DNA of 52,992 bases. Source: Heyndrickxia camelliae. GTDB lineage: Bacteria > Bacillota > Bacilli > Bacillales > Bacillaceae_C. The notes under the pieces are model-generated. The model was not told the DNA's origin, did no database searches, and saw nothing but the letters and a program-made list of their open reading frames with translations. Shown piece after piece: positions 19,124-29,975 of this stretch; the stretch's first letter is position 1; each line of letters starts with the position of its first letter. The translations under genes and the position numbers were made by a program. The stretch spans positions 1 through 52,992 of the forward strand of contig NZ_PIQO01000022.1 of assembly GCF_002844575.1 (NCBI RefSeq), in the 5' to 3' direction.

Positions 19124-19156
19124 GGTTGCGATGATGAGTATTCACTCGCAACCTTT
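19124..19156 (+). other. Hairpin between rplK and rplA
   Basis: GGTTGCGA (19124-19131) pairs with TCGCAACC (19146-19153) across a 14-base loop, followed by TTT. It may be a partial terminator or processing site within the L11-L1 operon. Confidence 0.5.
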
Positions 19157-19206
19157 ATTCGTGGGAGGTTATTCCGTTAAAACCACATTCGAGGAGGAAA
19201 AATAGA

Positions 19207-19905
19207 ATGGCTAAAAAAGGTAAAAAGTATGTTGAAGCTTTAAAATTAGTAGACCGTTCAAAACTTTATGATGTTAACGAAGCGGTTGAACTTGTGAAAA
19301 AAACTAGTTATGCAAAATTTGACGCTACAGTTGAAGTTGCTTTTCGTCTTGGATTAGATCCAAAGAAAGCAGATCAACAAATCCGTGGAGCTGTTGTACT
19401 TCCAAATGGTACAGGTAAAACTCAACGTGTATTAGTATTTGCAAAAGGCGAAAAAGCAAAAGAAGCAGAAGCTGCTGGCGCAGATTATGTTGGCGATACT
19501 GATTATATTAACAAAATCAACCAAGGTTGGTTTGAATTTGATGTTATCGTTGCAACTCCAGATATGATGGGTGAAGTTGGTAAATTAGGTCGTGTGCTTG
19601 GACCTAAAGGCTTAATGCCAAACCCTAAAACTGGTACAGTAACTTTTGATGTAACTAAAGCGATTAATGAAATCAAAGCTGGTAAAGTGGAATATCGTTT
19701 AGATAAAGCTGGTATTATCCATGTTCCAGTTGGAAAGGTTTCATTTGATACAAATAAATTAGCAGAAAACTTTACAACTGTTTTTGAAACACTTGTTAAA
19801 GCTAAACCAGCTGCAGCTAAGGGTACTTATATGAAGAGCGTTTCGGTTACTTCAACTATGGGACCTGGAGTGAAAGTTGATCCATCTTCATTTAACGTAA
19901 AATAA
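19207..19905 (+). CDS. rplA: 50S ribosomal protein L1
   Basis: L1 forms the mobile L1 stalk at the E site and typically represses its own operon. The 232-residue protein has the conserved [20 protein letters not shown] block and the C-terminal [22 protein letters not shown] precedes ATG 19207. A candidate L1 site lies before rplK at 18609-18635. Confidence 0.97.
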   Translation: MAKKGKKYVEALKLVDRSKLYDVNEAVELVKKTSYAKFDATVEVAFRLGLDPKKADQQIRGAVVLPNGTGKTQRVLVFAKGEKAKEAEAAGADYVGDTDYINKINQGWFEFDVIVATPDMMGEVGKLGRVLGPKGLMPNPKTGTVTFDVTKAINEIKAGKVEYRLDKAGIIHVPVGKVSFDTNKLAENFTTVFETLVKAKPAAAKGTYMKSVSVTSTMGPGVKVDPSSFNVK

Positions 19906-19907
19906 TA

Positions 19908-19936
19908 TTGACTTTGATAGGAATGTTTGATATTAT
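19908..19936 (+). promoter_or_regulatory. Promoter of the rplJ-rplL operon
   Basis: TTGACT (19908-19913) and TATTAT (19931-19936) with 17-base spacing, placed just upstream of the L10 leader. Confidence 0.75.
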
Positions 19937-19959
19937 TTAAAACGTTGTTAATAGAATAA

Positions 19960-20092
19960 CATTTGTACCAAAGACAGCAGGTGCTGATAAAGCTTAATTT
20001 CCTGCCGAGGTAATGCGATATATATAAATAGCTGCATATCAGCTATTAAGCATAAAACCTCCATGTCAATTTGAAATGGAGGTTTTATTTTT
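19960..20092 (+). ncRNA. Ribosomal protein L10 leader with attenuator
   Basis: The segment with AAAGACAGCAGGTGC (from 19970) and TTTCCTGCCGAGGTAATGCG matches the L10-leader motif known to bind the L10-L12 complex in Firmicutes. It is followed by a strong terminator at 20052-20092. Binding of L10-L12 is expected to favour termination, giving autoregulation of rplJ-rplL. Confidence 0.85.
20052..20092 (+). terminator. Attenuation terminator of the L10 leader
   Basis: ATAAAACCTCCAT (20052-20064) pairs perfectly with ATGGAGGTTTTAT (20076-20088) and runs into five T. It lies before the rplJ Shine-Dalgarno. Confidence 0.9.
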
Positions 20093-20137
20093 GCGGTATA
20101 AATGTGTTCATCTAGTAAATCTATAGGAGGTGTAAAG

Positions 20138-20638
20138 ATGAGCAACGCAATCGAACAAAAGAAAGTAGTTGTACAAGAGATTGCAGACAAATTCAAAACT
20201 AGTGTTTCTACAGTAGTTGTTGATTATCGTGGTTTAAATGTTGCGGAAGTAACAGAACTTCGTAAACAACTTCGTGAAGCAGGTGTTGAATTTAAAGTTT
20301 ACAAAAATTCATTATCCCGCCGTGCTGCTGAAGCTGCGGAAATTTCTGGTCTTAATGAGGCATTAGTAGGTCCAAATGCGATTGCATTCAGTACTGAAGA
20401 TGTAGTAGCGCCAGCGAAAATTTTAAATGACTTCGCTAAAACACACGAAGCTCTTGAAATTAAAGCAGGTGTTATTGAGGGTAATACTGCAACAGTTGAA
20501 GAAATCAAAGCTCTTGCGGAACTACCATCTCGCGAAGGTTTACTTTCTATGTTGCTTAGCGTTCTTCAAGCTCCAATCCGCAACCTTGCTCTTGCTACTA
20601 AGGCAGTTGCAGATCAAAAAGAAGAACAAGGCGCTTAA
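20138..20638 (+). CDS. rplJ: 50S ribosomal protein L10
   Basis: L10 anchors L7/L12 dimers to the ribosome stalk. The 166-residue protein has the N-terminal rRNA-binding domain ([20 protein letters not shown]) and the C-terminal helix that holds L12. I chose ATG 20138 after ATAGGAGGTG; the frame extends to 20102 but would cross that site. It is controlled by the L10 leader upstream. Confidence 0.96.
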   Translation: MSNAIEQKKVVVQEIADKFKTSVSTVVVDYRGLNVAEVTELRKQLREAGVEFKVYKNSLSRRAAEAAEISGLNEALVGPNAIAFSTEDVVAPAKILNDFAKTHEALEIKAGVIEGNTATVEEIKALAELPSREGLLSMLLSVLQAPIRNLALATKAVADQKEEQGA

Positions 20639-20706
20639 TTAGCGATAGGAAAATAACTAACAATTAACGAATAAATTACTATTTAAATTCTTAGGAGGAT
20701 ATTAAA

Positions 20707-21072
20707 ATGACTAAAGAACAAATCATTGAAGCTGTCAAAGGTATGACAGTTCTTGAATTAAATGATCTTGTAAAAGCTATTGAAGAAGAATTTGGTGTAA
20801 CAGCTGCTGCTCCTGTTGCAGTTGTTGGTGGAGCTGCTGCAGGCGGTGCTGCTGAAGAAAAATCTGAATTTGATGTAATCCTTGCTAGCGCTGGAGATCA
20901 AAAAATTAAAGTTATTAAAGTTGTTCGTGAAATTACAGGTCTTGGCCTTAAAGAAGCGAAAGAAGTTGTGGATGGCGCTCCAAAACCACTTAAAGAAGGC
21001 GTATCTAAAGAAGAAGCTGAAGAAATCAAAGCTAAACTTGAAGAAGTTGGAGCTGGCGTTGAAGTTAAGTAA
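20707..21072 (+). CDS. rplL: 50S ribosomal protein L7/L12
   Basis: L7/L12 recruits translation GTPases to the ribosome. The 121-residue protein has the N-terminal dimerisation helix pair, an alanine/glycine-rich hinge (about 37-52), and the C-terminal domain with [31 protein letters not shown] precedes ATG 20707. A strong terminator follows. Confidence 0.97.
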   Translation: MTKEQIIEAVKGMTVLELNDLVKAIEEEFGVTAAAPVAVVGGAAAGGAAEEKSEFDVILASAGDQKIKVIKVVREITGLGLKEAKEVVDGAPKPLKEGVSKEEAEEIKAKLEEVGAGVEVK

Positions 21073-21085
21073 TCATCAAGATTGG

Positions 21086-21117
21086 AAAAAGCTCGCTGTT
21101 TAAAGCGAGCTTTTTTT
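21086..21117 (+). terminator. Terminator of rplJ-rplL
   Basis: GCTCGCT (21091-21097) pairs with AGCGAGC (21104-21110), flanked by five A and followed by seven T; the A tract extends the stem. Confidence 0.92.
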
Positions 21118-21228
21118 GTCTATTCTTTAAAGAATGCTTCAAGTTTCAAAATAAAGATTGTCTAGTACAAGTAGCGTATCAGCTAGTAGATGTAAAGGTG
21201 ATTATGCTTACTAAAAAGGGGTGATATA

Positions 21229-21831
21229 ATGACGGAACACTATTATTCTCGAAATCCGGGTGTAGAAAGCAAACCGTTATTTTTTAATTACACTCTTCGG
21301 GGAAACTCTTTTCGATTTAAAACGGATCAAGGTGTATTTTCTAAAAATGAAATAGACTTTGGATCAAGGTTATTAATCGAAAGTTTTACTGTACCTGAAA
21401 TAGATGGTCCGATTCTTGATGTGGGATGCGGATATGGACCGGTTGGGCTATCTATAGCAAAGTCTGAACCTGACTGCATCGTCCATATGGTAGATGTCAA
21501 TGATAGAGCATTAGAGCTTGCGAAGGAAAATGCTTCGTTTAATCATATTTCTAATGTAAAGATATATGAAAGCGACCGCTTTGAAAATATTTCGAATGAA
21601 AAATTTTCGGCAGTTGTAACCAACCCTCCGATACGTGCGGGTAAGAAAGTTGTACACGATATTCTAACTAAAAGTTATGATTATTTATTGCCACAAGGTG
21701 AGTTATGGGTGGTAATTCAGAAAAAGCAGGGAGCCCCCTCAGCAAAGGAAAAAATGAGCGAAATATTTGATGAAATAGAAGTTGTATGTAAAGATAAAGG
21801 GTACTATATTTTAAAAGCAAAAAAAGGTTGA
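21229..21831 (+). CDS. Class I SAM methyltransferase, RsmC-like (YbxB)
   Basis: The 200-residue protein is the YbxB-type methyltransferase usual between rplL and rpoB. It has the SAM-binding motif I DVGCGYGPVGLSIAK and a catalytic NPPIRAGKK segment like that of the 16S rRNA guanine methyltransferase RsmC. It is about half the length of proteobacterial RsmC because it lacks the duplicated N-terminal domain. The exact target base is inferred only. Its stop codon overlaps the -35 of the rpoB promoter. Confidence 0.88.
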   Translation: MTEHYYSRNPGVESKPLFFNYTLRGNSFRFKTDQGVFSKNEIDFGSRLLIESFTVPEIDGPILDVGCGYGPVGLSIAKSEPDCIVHMVDVNDRALELAKENASFNHISNVKIYESDRFENISNEKFSAVVTNPPIRAGKKVVHDILTKSYDYLLPQGELWVVIQKKQGAPSAKEKMSEIFDEIEVVCKDKGYYILKAKKG

Positions 21832-21856
21832 CACCGTTGTAGGGCTATGGTAATAT
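21828..21856 (+). promoter_or_regulatory. Sigma-A promoter of rpoB-rpoC
   Basis: Perfect TTGACA (21828-21833) and TAATAT (21851-21856), 17-base spacing, with TGG before the -10. It implies a leader of about 220 bases before rpoB. Confidence 0.85.
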
Positions 21857-21972
21857 TATAAAATGCCAATATCATATTTTTTATAAACCGCCCTAAATTC
21901 AAAATGTCAAGTATAATTTATGGCAGTTATGGAAAATACTTATAAAATAATAGTTCGTCATGTGAAAATTGC

Positions 21973-22003
21973 GGTTTTTAATGGAAAAACCCTTTTTCTT
22001 TTT
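21973..22003 (+). terminator. Terminator-like hairpin in the rpoB leader
   Basis: GGTTTTT (21973-21979) pairs with AAAAACC (21985-21991) across AATGG, then CTTTTTCTTTTT. A second stem, GTCTTAT (22004-22010) with ATAAGAC (22031-22037), follows immediately. Its position between a strong promoter and rpoB suggests attenuation. Confidence 0.6.
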
Positions 22004-22082
22004 GTCTTATGATGGGGTGGTTGACCTATGATAAGACTTTAATAGATGCCAACCAAAACGCATGATTTGAGGGGTGAATCAG

Positions 22083-25000
22083 TTGACAGGTCAACTAGTT
22101 CAGTATGGACGTCACCGGCAGCGTAGAAGTTACGCGCGTATTAGTGAAGTTCTAGAGTTACCAAATCTTATTGAAATTCAAACTGCATCTTATCAATGGT
22201 TCTTAGATGAAGGTTTGAGAGAAATGTTTCAAGATATTTCACCAATTGAGGATTTCGCCGGGAATCTATCTCTGGAATTTATCGATTATAGTCTCGGTGA
22301 GCCAAAGTACTCTGTCGATGAATCGAAAGAGCGTGATGTAACCTATTCAGCATCTCTTCGTGTAAAAGTACGCCTTGTAAATAAGGAAACTGGTGAAGTG
22401 AAAGATCAAGATGTGTTTATGGGTGATTTCCCACTAATGACAGAAACTGGGACATTCATTATTAATGGAGCAGAGCGCGTCATTGTATCACAATTGGTCC
22501 GTTCTCCAAGTGTATACTTCAGTGGGAAAATGGACAAAAACGGTAAACAAGGTTTTACTGCAACAGTAATTCCAAACCGTGGAGCTTGGCTTGAGTATGA
22601 AACAGATGCGAAGGATGTAGTATATGTTCGTATCGATCGTACAAGAAAATTGCCTGTTACTGTACTGTTACGTGCACTAGGTTTCGGCTCCGATCAAGAA
22701 ATCATTGATTTATTAGGTGATAATGAGTACCTTCGCAATACATTGGAGAAAGACAATACCGAAAGTACGGAAAAAGCTTTACTTGAAATCTATGAGCGTC
22801 TCCGTCCGGGTGAACCGCCTACGGTAGAAAATGCAAAAAGTCTGCTAGTTTCCCGCTTTTTTGATCCTAAGCGTTATGATTTAGCTAATGTTGGTCGTTA
22901 TAAGATTAACAAAAAGCTTCATTTGAAAAACCGTCTATTTGGTCAAAAATTAGCACAAACGTTAGCTGATCCTGAAACTGGGGAGGTTATCGCAGAAGAG
23001 GGAACAATTCTTGACCGCAGAACACTTGATAAGATTTTGCCTAATTTAGAAAATGGCACAGGATTTAAAGTGTATTCTCAAGTTGGCGGAGTAGTAGAAG
23101 AAGATGTTGTTCTTCAGTCTATTAAGATTTATGCGCCAATTGATGATGGAGAAAAAGTAATAAATGTTATAGGTAACGCTAATGTAGAAGAGGCAGTGAA
23201 GAATATTACTCCTGCAGATATTATTTCTTCTATTAGTTATTTCTTTAACCTTCTTCATGGGGTTGGAGATACAGATGACATTGATCATTTAGGTAATAGA
23301 CGATTACGTTCGGTTGGGGAATTACTCCAAAACCAATTCCGTATTGGTTTATCGCGTATGGAACGTGTTGTTCGTGAAAGAATGTCCATTCAGGATATTA
23401 ACACAATCACTCCTCAGCAACTAATTAATATTCGTCCGGTTATTGCGGCAATTAAAGAGTTTTTCGGAAGTTCACAGTTATCTCAATTCATGGATCAAAC
23501 CAATCCTCTTGCAGAATTAACGCATAAACGAAGACTTTCTGCATTAGGACCAGGTGGTTTGACTCGTGAACGTGCTGGAATGGAAGTTCGTGATGTTCAC
23601 TACTCCCATTACGGTCGTATGTGTCCGATTGAAACACCGGAAGGTCCGAACATTGGTCTGATTAACTCATTATCAACATATGCAAAGGTGAACCGCTTTG
23701 GTTTTATCGAAACACCTTATCGCCGTGTTGATCCTGAAACAGGTAAGTTAACCGACCATATTGATTATTTAACAGCTGATGAAGAAGATAACTATGTTGT
23801 TGCTCAAGCAAATGCGAGAATTGCTGAAGATGGATCATTTGCTGATGAAGAAGTTATCGCCCGTTTCAGAGGAGAAAACACTGCTGTTAAGCGTGATCGA
23901 ATCGACTATATGGATGTTTCTCCAAAACAAGTAGTCTCTGCCGCGACAGCATGTATTCCGTTCTTGGAAAATGATGACTCTAACCGTGCTCTTATGGGAG
24001 CGAACATGCAACGTCAAGCTGTTCCTCTAATGCAACCGGAAGCGCCAATTGTTGGAACAGGTATGGAGTATGTATCAGCTAAAGACTCTGGTGCAGCTGT
24101 TATTTGTAAATATGATGGAATTGTGGAACATGTTGAAGCTCGATCTATTTGGGTACGACGTGTGAAAGATATTGATGGTCAAGAAGTAAAAGGTGACCTT
24201 GATAAATACAAGTTACAAAAGTTTATTCGTTCCAACCAAGGAACTTGCTATAATCAACGTCCAATTGTAAGTGTTGGTGATCGTGTAACAAAAGGTGAAG
24301 TGCTTGCTGATGGTCCTTCGATGGAAAAGGCAGAATTAGCGCTAGGCCGTAATGTTCTCGTTGCTTTCATGACTTGGGACGGTTATAACTACGAAGACGC
24401 GATTATCATGAGTGAAAGACTTGTGAAAGATGATGTATATACTTCCATTCATATTGAGGAGTATGAATCAGAGGCTCGTGATACGAAGCTTGGACCGGAA
24501 GAAATGACACGCGACATTCCGAATGTTGGGGAAGATGCTCTCCGTAATTTAGATGAGCGTGGAATTATTCGAGTTGGAGCTGAAGTAAAAGATGGTGACC
24601 TTCTTGTAGGTAAGGTAACTCCTAAAGGTGTAACAGAGTTAACTGCGGAGGAACGTCTATTACATGCAATCTTTGGTGAAAAAGCACGTGAAGTTAGAGA
24701 TACTTCTCTGCGAGTACCACACGGCGGCGGCGGAATCGTCCTGGATGTTAAAGTATTTAATCGTGAAGATGGCGATGAATTACCACCAGGAGTAAACCAA
24801 CTGGTTCGTGTGTATATTGTTCAAAAACGTAAGATCCACCAAGGAGATAAAATGGCGGGTCGCCACGGTAATAAAGGGGTTATTTCCAGGATTCTTCCTG
24901 AGGAAGATATGCCATTCTTACCTGATGGAACACCTGTTGATATCATGTTAAATCCACTTGGGGTACCTTCCCGTATGAATATCGGGCAAGTTCTCGAGTT

Positions 25001-25643
25001 GCACCTTGGTATGGCAGCGAGAAAATTAGGTATTCATGTAGCTACACCTGTATTCGATGGTGCTCGTGAGGAAGATGTATGGGCAACTATTGAAGAAGCA
25101 GGTATGGCAAGTGATGCGAAAACCATCCTTTATGATGGTCGTACTGGGGAACCGTTTGATAATCGCGTTTCTGTAGGAATCATGTATATGATTAAATTGG
25201 CCCATATGGTTGACGATAAGCTACATGCTCGTTCAACTGGACCATACTCATTAGTAACACAACAACCACTTGGTGGTAAAGCACAATTCGGTGGACAACG
25301 ATTTGGTGAAATGGAGGTATGGGCACTTGAGGCATATGGTGCTGCATATACACTTCAAGAGATCCTAACTGTTAAATCGGATGATGTGGTGGGACGTGTT
25401 AAAACCTACGAAGCTATTGTGAAAGGTGAAAACGTACCAGAACCAGGTGTACCAGAATCATTTAAAGTACTCATTAAAGAACTACAAAGTTTAGGTTTAG
25501 ATGTGAAAATTCTATCAAGTGATGATGAAGAAATTGAAATGCGTGATTTGGAAGATGAAGATGACAATAATCAAGCAGATACTCTAAACATCGCTCCAGA
25601 ATCAAAAGATGAAGAAATTGAAATCGTCGCATCGAAAGAATAA
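22083..25643 (+). CDS. rpoB: RNA polymerase beta subunit
   Basis: RpoB forms one pincer of RNA polymerase and most of the rifampicin pocket. The 1186-residue protein carries the conserved rifampicin cluster ([30 protein letters not shown]) with residues typical of a sensitive enzyme, and [11 protein letters not shown] near the active site. I chose TTG 22083, nine bases after GAGGGG; GTG 22074 overlaps that site. The acidic C-terminal tail is variable in the family. A 243-base gap holding an inverted repeat separates it from rpoC. Confidence 0.97.
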   Translation: MTGQLVQYGRHRQRRSYARISEVLELPNLIEIQTASYQWFLDEGLREMFQDISPIEDFAGNLSLEFIDYSLGEPKYSVDESKERDVTYSASLRVKVRLVNKETGEVKDQDVFMGDFPLMTETGTFIINGAERVIVSQLVRSPSVYFSGKMDKNGKQGFTATVIPNRGAWLEYETDAKDVVYVRIDRTRKLPVTVLLRALGFGSDQEIIDLLGDNEYLRNTLEKDNTESTEKALLEIYERLRPGEPPTVENAKSLLVSRFFDPKRYDLANVGRYKINKKLHLKNRLFGQKLAQTLADPETGEVIAEEGTILDRRTLDKILPNLENGTGFKVYSQVGGVVEEDVVLQSIKIYAPIDDGEKVINVIGNANVEEAVKNITPADIISSISYFFNLLHGVGDTDDIDHLGNRRLRSVGELLQNQFRIGLSRMERVVRERMSIQDINTITPQQLINIRPVIAAIKEFFGSSQLSQFMDQTNPLAELTHKRRLSALGPGGLTRERAGMEVRDVHYSHYGRMCPIETPEGPNIGLINSLSTYAKVNRFGFIETPYRRVDPETGKLTDHIDYLTADEEDNYVVAQANARIAEDGSFADEEVIARFRGENTAVKRDRIDYMDVSPKQVVSAATACIPFLENDDSNRALMGANMQRQAVPLMQPEAPIVGTGMEYVSAKDSGAAVICKYDGIVEHVEARSIWVRRVKDIDGQEVKGDLDKYKLQKFIRSNQGTCYNQRPIVSVGDRVTKGEVLADGPSMEKAELALGRNVLVAFMTWDGYNYEDAIIMSERLVKDDVYTSIHIEEYESEARDTKLGPEEMTRDIPNVGEDALRNLDERGIIRVGAEVKDGDLLVGKVTPKGVTELTAEERLLHAIFGEKAREVRDTSLRVPHGGGGIVLDVKVFNREDGDELPPGVNQLVRVYIVQKRKIHQGDKMAGRHGNKGVISRILPEEDMPFLPDGTPVDIMLNPLGVPSRMNIGQVLELHLGMAARKLGIHVATPVFDGAREEDVWATIEEAGMASDAKTILYDGRTGEPFDNRVSVGIMYMIKLAHMVDDKLHARSTGPYSLVTQQPLGGKAQFGGQRFGEMEVWALEAYGAAYTLQEILTVKSDDVVGRVKTYEAIVKGENVPEPGVPESFKVLIKELQSLGLDVKILSSDDEEIEMRDLEDEDDNNQADTLNIAPESKDEEIEIVASKE

Positions 25644-25649
25644 ATAAGA

Positions 25650-25780
25650 AAGATGAAAGTGCCATGCCCATCGGCGTATGGATGAGTAAAAATTGAAGTT
25701 TAATTTTATCTGATGTTGACCTTTCCGTAGGGCGGGGAGACAGAGGAATCCACAGCCGATTGGCACTGGAACTAGACATG
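25650..25780 (-). repeat. Dispersed structured repeat, copy C (inverted)
   Basis: On the minus strand it reads TCTAGTTCCAGTGCC, AATCGGCTGTGGATTCC, CCCTACGG, AGGTCAACATCAGAT, TTTACTCATCCATACGCCGAT and GGGCATGGCACTTTCATC, matching the other copies but lacking the GTTTCCTTTATC block. On the + strand AGTGCC (25658) and ATCGGC (25670) can pair with GGCACT (25762) and GCCGAT (25755), so the element ends form a stem. It lies between rpoB and rpoC. Confidence 0.8.
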
Positions 25781-25788
25781 GTCCATTA

Positions 25789-25840
25789 GCTGGAAACCAG
25801 AAATCGATATCTAACAGATGGCTGATTTCTGATTTCTGGC
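25789..25840 (+). other. Alternative hairpins before rpoC
   Basis: CCAGAAATC (25797-25805) pairs with GATTTCTGG (25831-25839), and an overlapping GATTTCT at 25824-25830 offers a register shift. CCAG can instead pair with CTGG (25790-25793) in a small hairpin. The structures are mutually exclusive. Confidence 0.5.
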
Positions 25841-25886
25841 CTTTATTTAAGGGTAGAACCTATAGACTGAAAGGGAGGTAGACCCC

Positions 25887-28800
25887 TTGATAGATGTAAA
25901 CAATTTTGAGTATATGAAAATTGGTCTTGCTTCACCAGACAAAATTCGTTCATGGTCTTATGGAGAAGTAAAAAAACCAGAAACTATTAATTACCGTACA
26001 CTTAAACCAGAAAAAGATGGTTTATTTTGTGAACGGATTTTTGGCCCTCAAAAGGACTGGGAATGTCATTGCGGTAAATATAAGCGTGTAAGATACAAAG
26101 GTGTAGTATGTGATCGTTGTGGTGTTGAAGTAACAAGAGCGAAGGTTCGCCGTGAACGGATGGGCCATATTGAACTTGCTGCGCCTGTATCACATATTTG
26201 GTATTTTAAAGGTATCCCAAGCCGTATGGGACTTGTATTGGATATGTCCCCACGTGCATTAGAAGAAGTGATTTACTTTGCCTCCTATGTCGTAACGGAA
26301 ACCGGAGATACTGCATTAGAAAAGAAACAACTTCTTTCTGAAAAAGAATACCGTGCATATCGTGAGAAATACGGCAATAAGTTCCAAGCAGCGATGGGTG
26401 CAGAGGCAATCAAAAAACTTCTTCAGGATATCGATGTGAATAAAGAAGTAGATATGCTTAAAGAGGAATTAAAGACTGCTCAAGGACAACGTCGTACTCG
26501 TGCAATTAAACGCTTGGAAGTACTAGAAGCATTCCGTCATTCCGGCAATTCACCTGATTGGATGATTTTAGATGTTCTTCCTGTAATACCACCAGAATTA
26601 CGTCCGATGGTTCAATTAGAAGGTGGCCGTTTTGCTACATCTGATTTGAATGATTTATATCGTCGTGTAATTAACCGTAATAATCGTTTAAAACGTTTAT
26701 TAGATCTTGGAGCTCCAAGCATCATTGTGCAAAATGAGAAACGTATGCTGCAAGAAGCGGTGGATGCACTTATTGATAACGGACGCCGTGGTCGTCCAGT
26801 AACAGGCCCTGGTAATCGTCCGTTGAAATCACTATCTCACATGTTGAAAGGTAAACAAGGGCGATTCCGTCAAAACTTACTAGGTAAACGTGTAGACTAT
26901 TCAGGACGTTCCGTTATCGTTGTTGGTCCATATTTAAAAATGTATCAATGTGGTCTTCCTAAAGAAATGGCGATTGAGTTATTCAAGCCGTTTGTTATGA
27001 AAGAACTAGTTGAGAGAGGACTTGCACATAATATTAAGAGTGCAAAAAGAAAAATTGAACGTCTGTCACCTGAAGTTTGGGATGTATTAGAAGAAGTGAT
27101 TAAGGAACACCCAGTTCTTCTAAACCGCGCCCCTACTTTGCATAGATTAGGAATTCAAGCGTTTGAACCGACTTTAGTTGAAGGTAGAGCTATTCGTCTT
27201 CATCCTCTAGTATGTACAGCGTATAACGCTGACTTTGACGGTGACCAAATGGCGGTTCACGTTCCGTTATCTGCAGAAGCACAAGCAGAAGCACGCTTGT
27301 TAATGCTTGCTGCTCAAAACATCCTAAATCCTAAGGATGGTAAACCAGTTGTTACTCCTTCTCAGGACATGGTATTAGGTAACTATTACTTAACTCTAGA
27401 GCGTGAAGGTGCAATTGGTGAAGGTACTGTATTTAATGATATTAACGAAGCGCTTCTTGCTTACCAAAACGGTTACGTTCATTTGCATACAAGAGTAGCT
27501 GTCCGTGCTGGTTCAATAAATAATGAAACATTTACGGATGAACAACGTAAAAAGTTACTTGTTACTACTGTTGGAAAAATGATTTTTAATGAGATTTTAC
27601 CTGAATCATTCCCTTATATGAATGAGCCAACAAAAACAAATCTAGAGGAAAAAACTCCAGAGAAGTATTTTATTGATACGGATGTTGATGTAAAAGAATT
27701 CATTAAGAATCAACCGATTATTAAACCATTTATTAAGAAATTCTTAGGAAATATTATTGCTGAGGTCTTCAAGAAATTCCAAATTACGGAAACTTCTAAA
27801 ATGCTTGATCGCATGAAAGACTTAGGATTTAAATTCTCCACAAAAGCAGGTATTACTGTTGGGGTTGCCGATATCGTAGTTTTACGAGAAAAGGAACAAA
27901 TTCTTGCTGAGGCACAGACAAAAGTAGATAACGTTATGAAACAGTTCAGACGTGGTTTAATCACAGAGGACGAACGTTACGATCGTGTTATTTCTATATG
28001 GTCCAGTGCCAAAGATACTATTCAAGGAAAACTAATGGCATCATTAGATCCGCGAAACCCTATCTTCATGATGAGTGATTCCGGTGCCCGTGGTAACGCA
28101 TCTAACTTTACTCAGCTTGCAGGTATGCGTGGATTGATGGCCAACCCGGCTGGACGTATCATTGAGTTGCCAATTAAATCAAGTTTCCGTGAAGGTTTAA
28201 CTGTATTGGAATACTTTATTTCTACGCACGGTGCTCGTAAAGGTCTTGCTGATACTGCCTTGAAGACAGCGGACTCAGGTTACTTAACTCGTCGTCTTGT
28301 TGATGTTGCTCAAGATGTTATTGTTCGCGAAGATGATTGCGGTACTGATAGAGGATTACTTGTTGGAGCATTAAAAGAAGGCACAGAAGTAATAGAAAGT
28401 CTAGAAGAACGACTAATTGGTCGTTATGCTAGAAAGGCGATTAAGCATCCTGAAACTGGTGAAGTAATGGTTCCTGAAAATGGACTTATTACAGAAGACT
28501 TGGCGAAGGAAATTGCTAATACTGGTATCGAACAAGTATGGATTCGTTCTGCATTTACATGTAATACACGTCACGGTGTTTGTAAAAAATGTTATGGTCG
28601 AAATCTTGCTACTGGCCAAGAGGTTGAAGTTGGTGAGGCAGTTGGTATCATTGCTGCCCAATCTATCGGTGAACCAGGTACACAGTTAACAATGCGTACT
28701 TTCCATACCGGTGGAGTTGCGGGAGACGATATCACACAAGGTTTACCTCGTATCCAAGAGCTATTTGAAGCGCGTAATCCAAAAGGTCAATCTATTATTT

Positions 28801-29483
28801 CTGAAATTGACGGTGTAGTTGTTTCTATTAGCGAAGGAAGAGATCGTCAGCACGAAATTACCATTCAAGGTGAAGTAGAGACAAGAACATATAATGCTCC
28901 TTATACTTCACGATTAAAGGTTACTGTTAACTCAAGAGTGGAAAGAGGGCAAGAATTAACAGAGGGTTCTATCGATCCTAAAGAATTATTAAAAGTTCGT
29001 GATGTTAATTCTGTACAAGAATACCTACTTCGTGAAGTACAAAAGGTTTATCGTATGCAAGGTGTAGAAATTGGTGATAAGCATATCGAAGTTATGGTTA
29101 GACAAATGCTTCGTAAGATACGAGTAGTTGATGCAGGTGAGACAGATGTATTGCCAGGTTCACTACTTGACATTCACCAATTTACAGATGCTAACGAACA
29201 GGCATTGCTAGAAGGAAGAATGCCAGCAACCGGTAGACCTGTACTACTAGGTATTACGAAAGCATCGCTTGAAACGGATTCCTTCTTATCTGCAGCATCC
29301 TTCCAAGAGACAACACGTGTCTTAACGGATGCAGCCATTAAGGGTAAACGTGATGAGTTACTTGGCTTGAAGGAGAATGTTATTATCGGTAAACTAGTTC
29401 CAGCTGGAACTGGTATGCAACGCTACCGAAAAGCAAATGCAGAAATTGTAGAAGATGAAGAAAATGTATTAGTAGAGCAGTAA
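25887..29483 (+). CDS. rpoC: RNA polymerase beta' subunit
   Basis: RpoC carries the catalytic centre. The 1198-residue protein has the N-terminal zinc finger (CHCGKY and CDRCG), the absolutely conserved NADFDGD (447-453) with the three magnesium-binding aspartates, and a second zinc site with [13 protein letters not shown]. Start TTG 25887 follows AAGGGAGG. It shares the rpoB promoter; no separate promoter is evident in the gap. A 24-base perfect palindrome follows its stop. Confidence 0.98.
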   Translation: MIDVNNFEYMKIGLASPDKIRSWSYGEVKKPETINYRTLKPEKDGLFCERIFGPQKDWECHCGKYKRVRYKGVVCDRCGVEVTRAKVRRERMGHIELAAPVSHIWYFKGIPSRMGLVLDMSPRALEEVIYFASYVVTETGDTALEKKQLLSEKEYRAYREKYGNKFQAAMGAEAIKKLLQDIDVNKEVDMLKEELKTAQGQRRTRAIKRLEVLEAFRHSGNSPDWMILDVLPVIPPELRPMVQLEGGRFATSDLNDLYRRVINRNNRLKRLLDLGAPSIIVQNEKRMLQEAVDALIDNGRRGRPVTGPGNRPLKSLSHMLKGKQGRFRQNLLGKRVDYSGRSVIVVGPYLKMYQCGLPKEMAIELFKPFVMKELVERGLAHNIKSAKRKIERLSPEVWDVLEEVIKEHPVLLNRAPTLHRLGIQAFEPTLVEGRAIRLHPLVCTAYNADFDGDQMAVHVPLSAEAQAEARLLMLAAQNILNPKDGKPVVTPSQDMVLGNYYLTLEREGAIGEGTVFNDINEALLAYQNGYVHLHTRVAVRAGSINNETFTDEQRKKLLVTTVGKMIFNEILPESFPYMNEPTKTNLEEKTPEKYFIDTDVDVKEFIKNQPIIKPFIKKFLGNIIAEVFKKFQITETSKMLDRMKDLGFKFSTKAGITVGVADIVVLREKEQILAEAQTKVDNVMKQFRRGLITEDERYDRVISIWSSAKDTIQGKLMASLDPRNPIFMMSDSGARGNASNFTQLAGMRGLMANPAGRIIELPIKSSFREGLTVLEYFISTHGARKGLADTALKTADSGYLTRRLVDVAQDVIVREDDCGTDRGLLVGALKEGTEVIESLEERLIGRYARKAIKHPETGEVMVPENGLITEDLAKEIANTGIEQVWIRSAFTCNTRHGVCKKCYGRNLATGQEVEVGEAVGIIAAQSIGEPGTQLTMRTFHTGGVAGDDITQGLPRIQELFEARNPKGQSIISEIDGVVVSISEGRDRQHEITIQGEVETRTYNAPYTSRLKVTVNSRVERGQELTEGSIDPKELLKVRDVNSVQEYLLREVQKVYRMQGVEIGDKHIEVMVRQMLRKIRVVDAGETDVLPGSLLDIHQFTDANEQALLEGRMPATGRPVLLGITKASLETDSFLSAASFQETTRVLTDAAIKGKRDELLGLKENVIIGKLVPAGTGMQRYRKANAEIVEDEENVLVEQ

Positions 29484-29487
29484 TATC

Positions 29488-29511
29488 ATTGCCGGCCAAT
29501 TGGCCGGCAAT
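29488..29511. other. Perfect 24-base GC-rich palindrome after rpoC
   Basis: ATTGCCGGCCAA followed by its exact reverse complement. GCAG (29477-29480) and CTGC (29515-29518) can extend the hairpin. There is no T run, so termination would not be classical. It lies 31 bases before the -35 of the rplGB promoter. Confidence 0.8.
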
Positions 29512-29541
29512 AATCTGCTTAAGAAAGAATTATATTTTGTG

Positions 29542-29570
29542 TTGACATTAAAAAATGAAAATGGTACTAT
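29542..29570 (+). promoter_or_regulatory. Promoter of the rplGB-rpsL-rpsG-fusA-tuf operon
   Basis: Perfect TTGACA (29542-29547) and TACTAT (29565-29570), 17-base spacing, with TGG before the -10. Confidence 0.85.
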
Positions 29571-29620
29571 ATTCAAGGTGCTCCTATCAAATACTACCTG
29601 ATGCTTTGGAGGATATGAAG

Positions 29621-29869
29621 ATGTCTTATGAAAAAGTATTACAGGCAAAGAGTGTCGTAATAGGAACAAAGCAAGCAGTAAAGGCGCTGAAATCCGGCAA
29701 GGTAGATGAACTGATTGTAGCAGAGGATGCTGATCCTTCTGTTATAAGAAAGGTCATTCAAGTTGCAGAGGACTGTAAAATACCCGTTACTCAAGTTGAT
29801 TCTATGAAAAAGCTTGGTAAAAGATGTGGTATTGATGTCGGTGCTGCGGCTGTTGCCATTATCTATTAA
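29621..29869 (+). CDS. rplGB: L7Ae-family K-turn RNA-binding protein RplGB (YbxF)
   Basis: An 82-residue member of the L7Ae/L30e family that binds K-turn RNA and associates with the Bacillus ribosome. It shows the [22 protein letters not shown] start and the [20 protein letters not shown] end typical of the family. I chose ATG 29621 after TTTGGAGG; a longer frame from 29555 crosses the promoter and RBS. It opens the str operon. Confidence 0.93.
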   Translation: MSYEKVLQAKSVVIGTKQAVKALKSGKVDELIVAEDADPSVIRKVIQVAEDCKIPVTQVDSMKKLGKRCGIDVGAAAVAIIY

Positions 29870-29874
29870 AAACT

Positions 29875-29914
29875 GTTTTTGCAGATAGATGAAGCTGCAA
29901 AAACTTTGTTTTTG
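29875..29914 (+). terminator. Terminator or attenuator between rplGB and rpsL
   Basis: GTTTTTGCAG (29875-29884) pairs perfectly with CTGCAAAAAC (29895-29904) across a ten-base loop, followed by TTTGTTTTTG. It implies partial termination before rpsL, since no new promoter is seen. Confidence 0.7.
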
Positions 29915-29975
29915 CTTTAAAATGAACCACCTGGATGTGTGGGCTTATAAAAATCGTGAAGGGAGGAAACATAAA

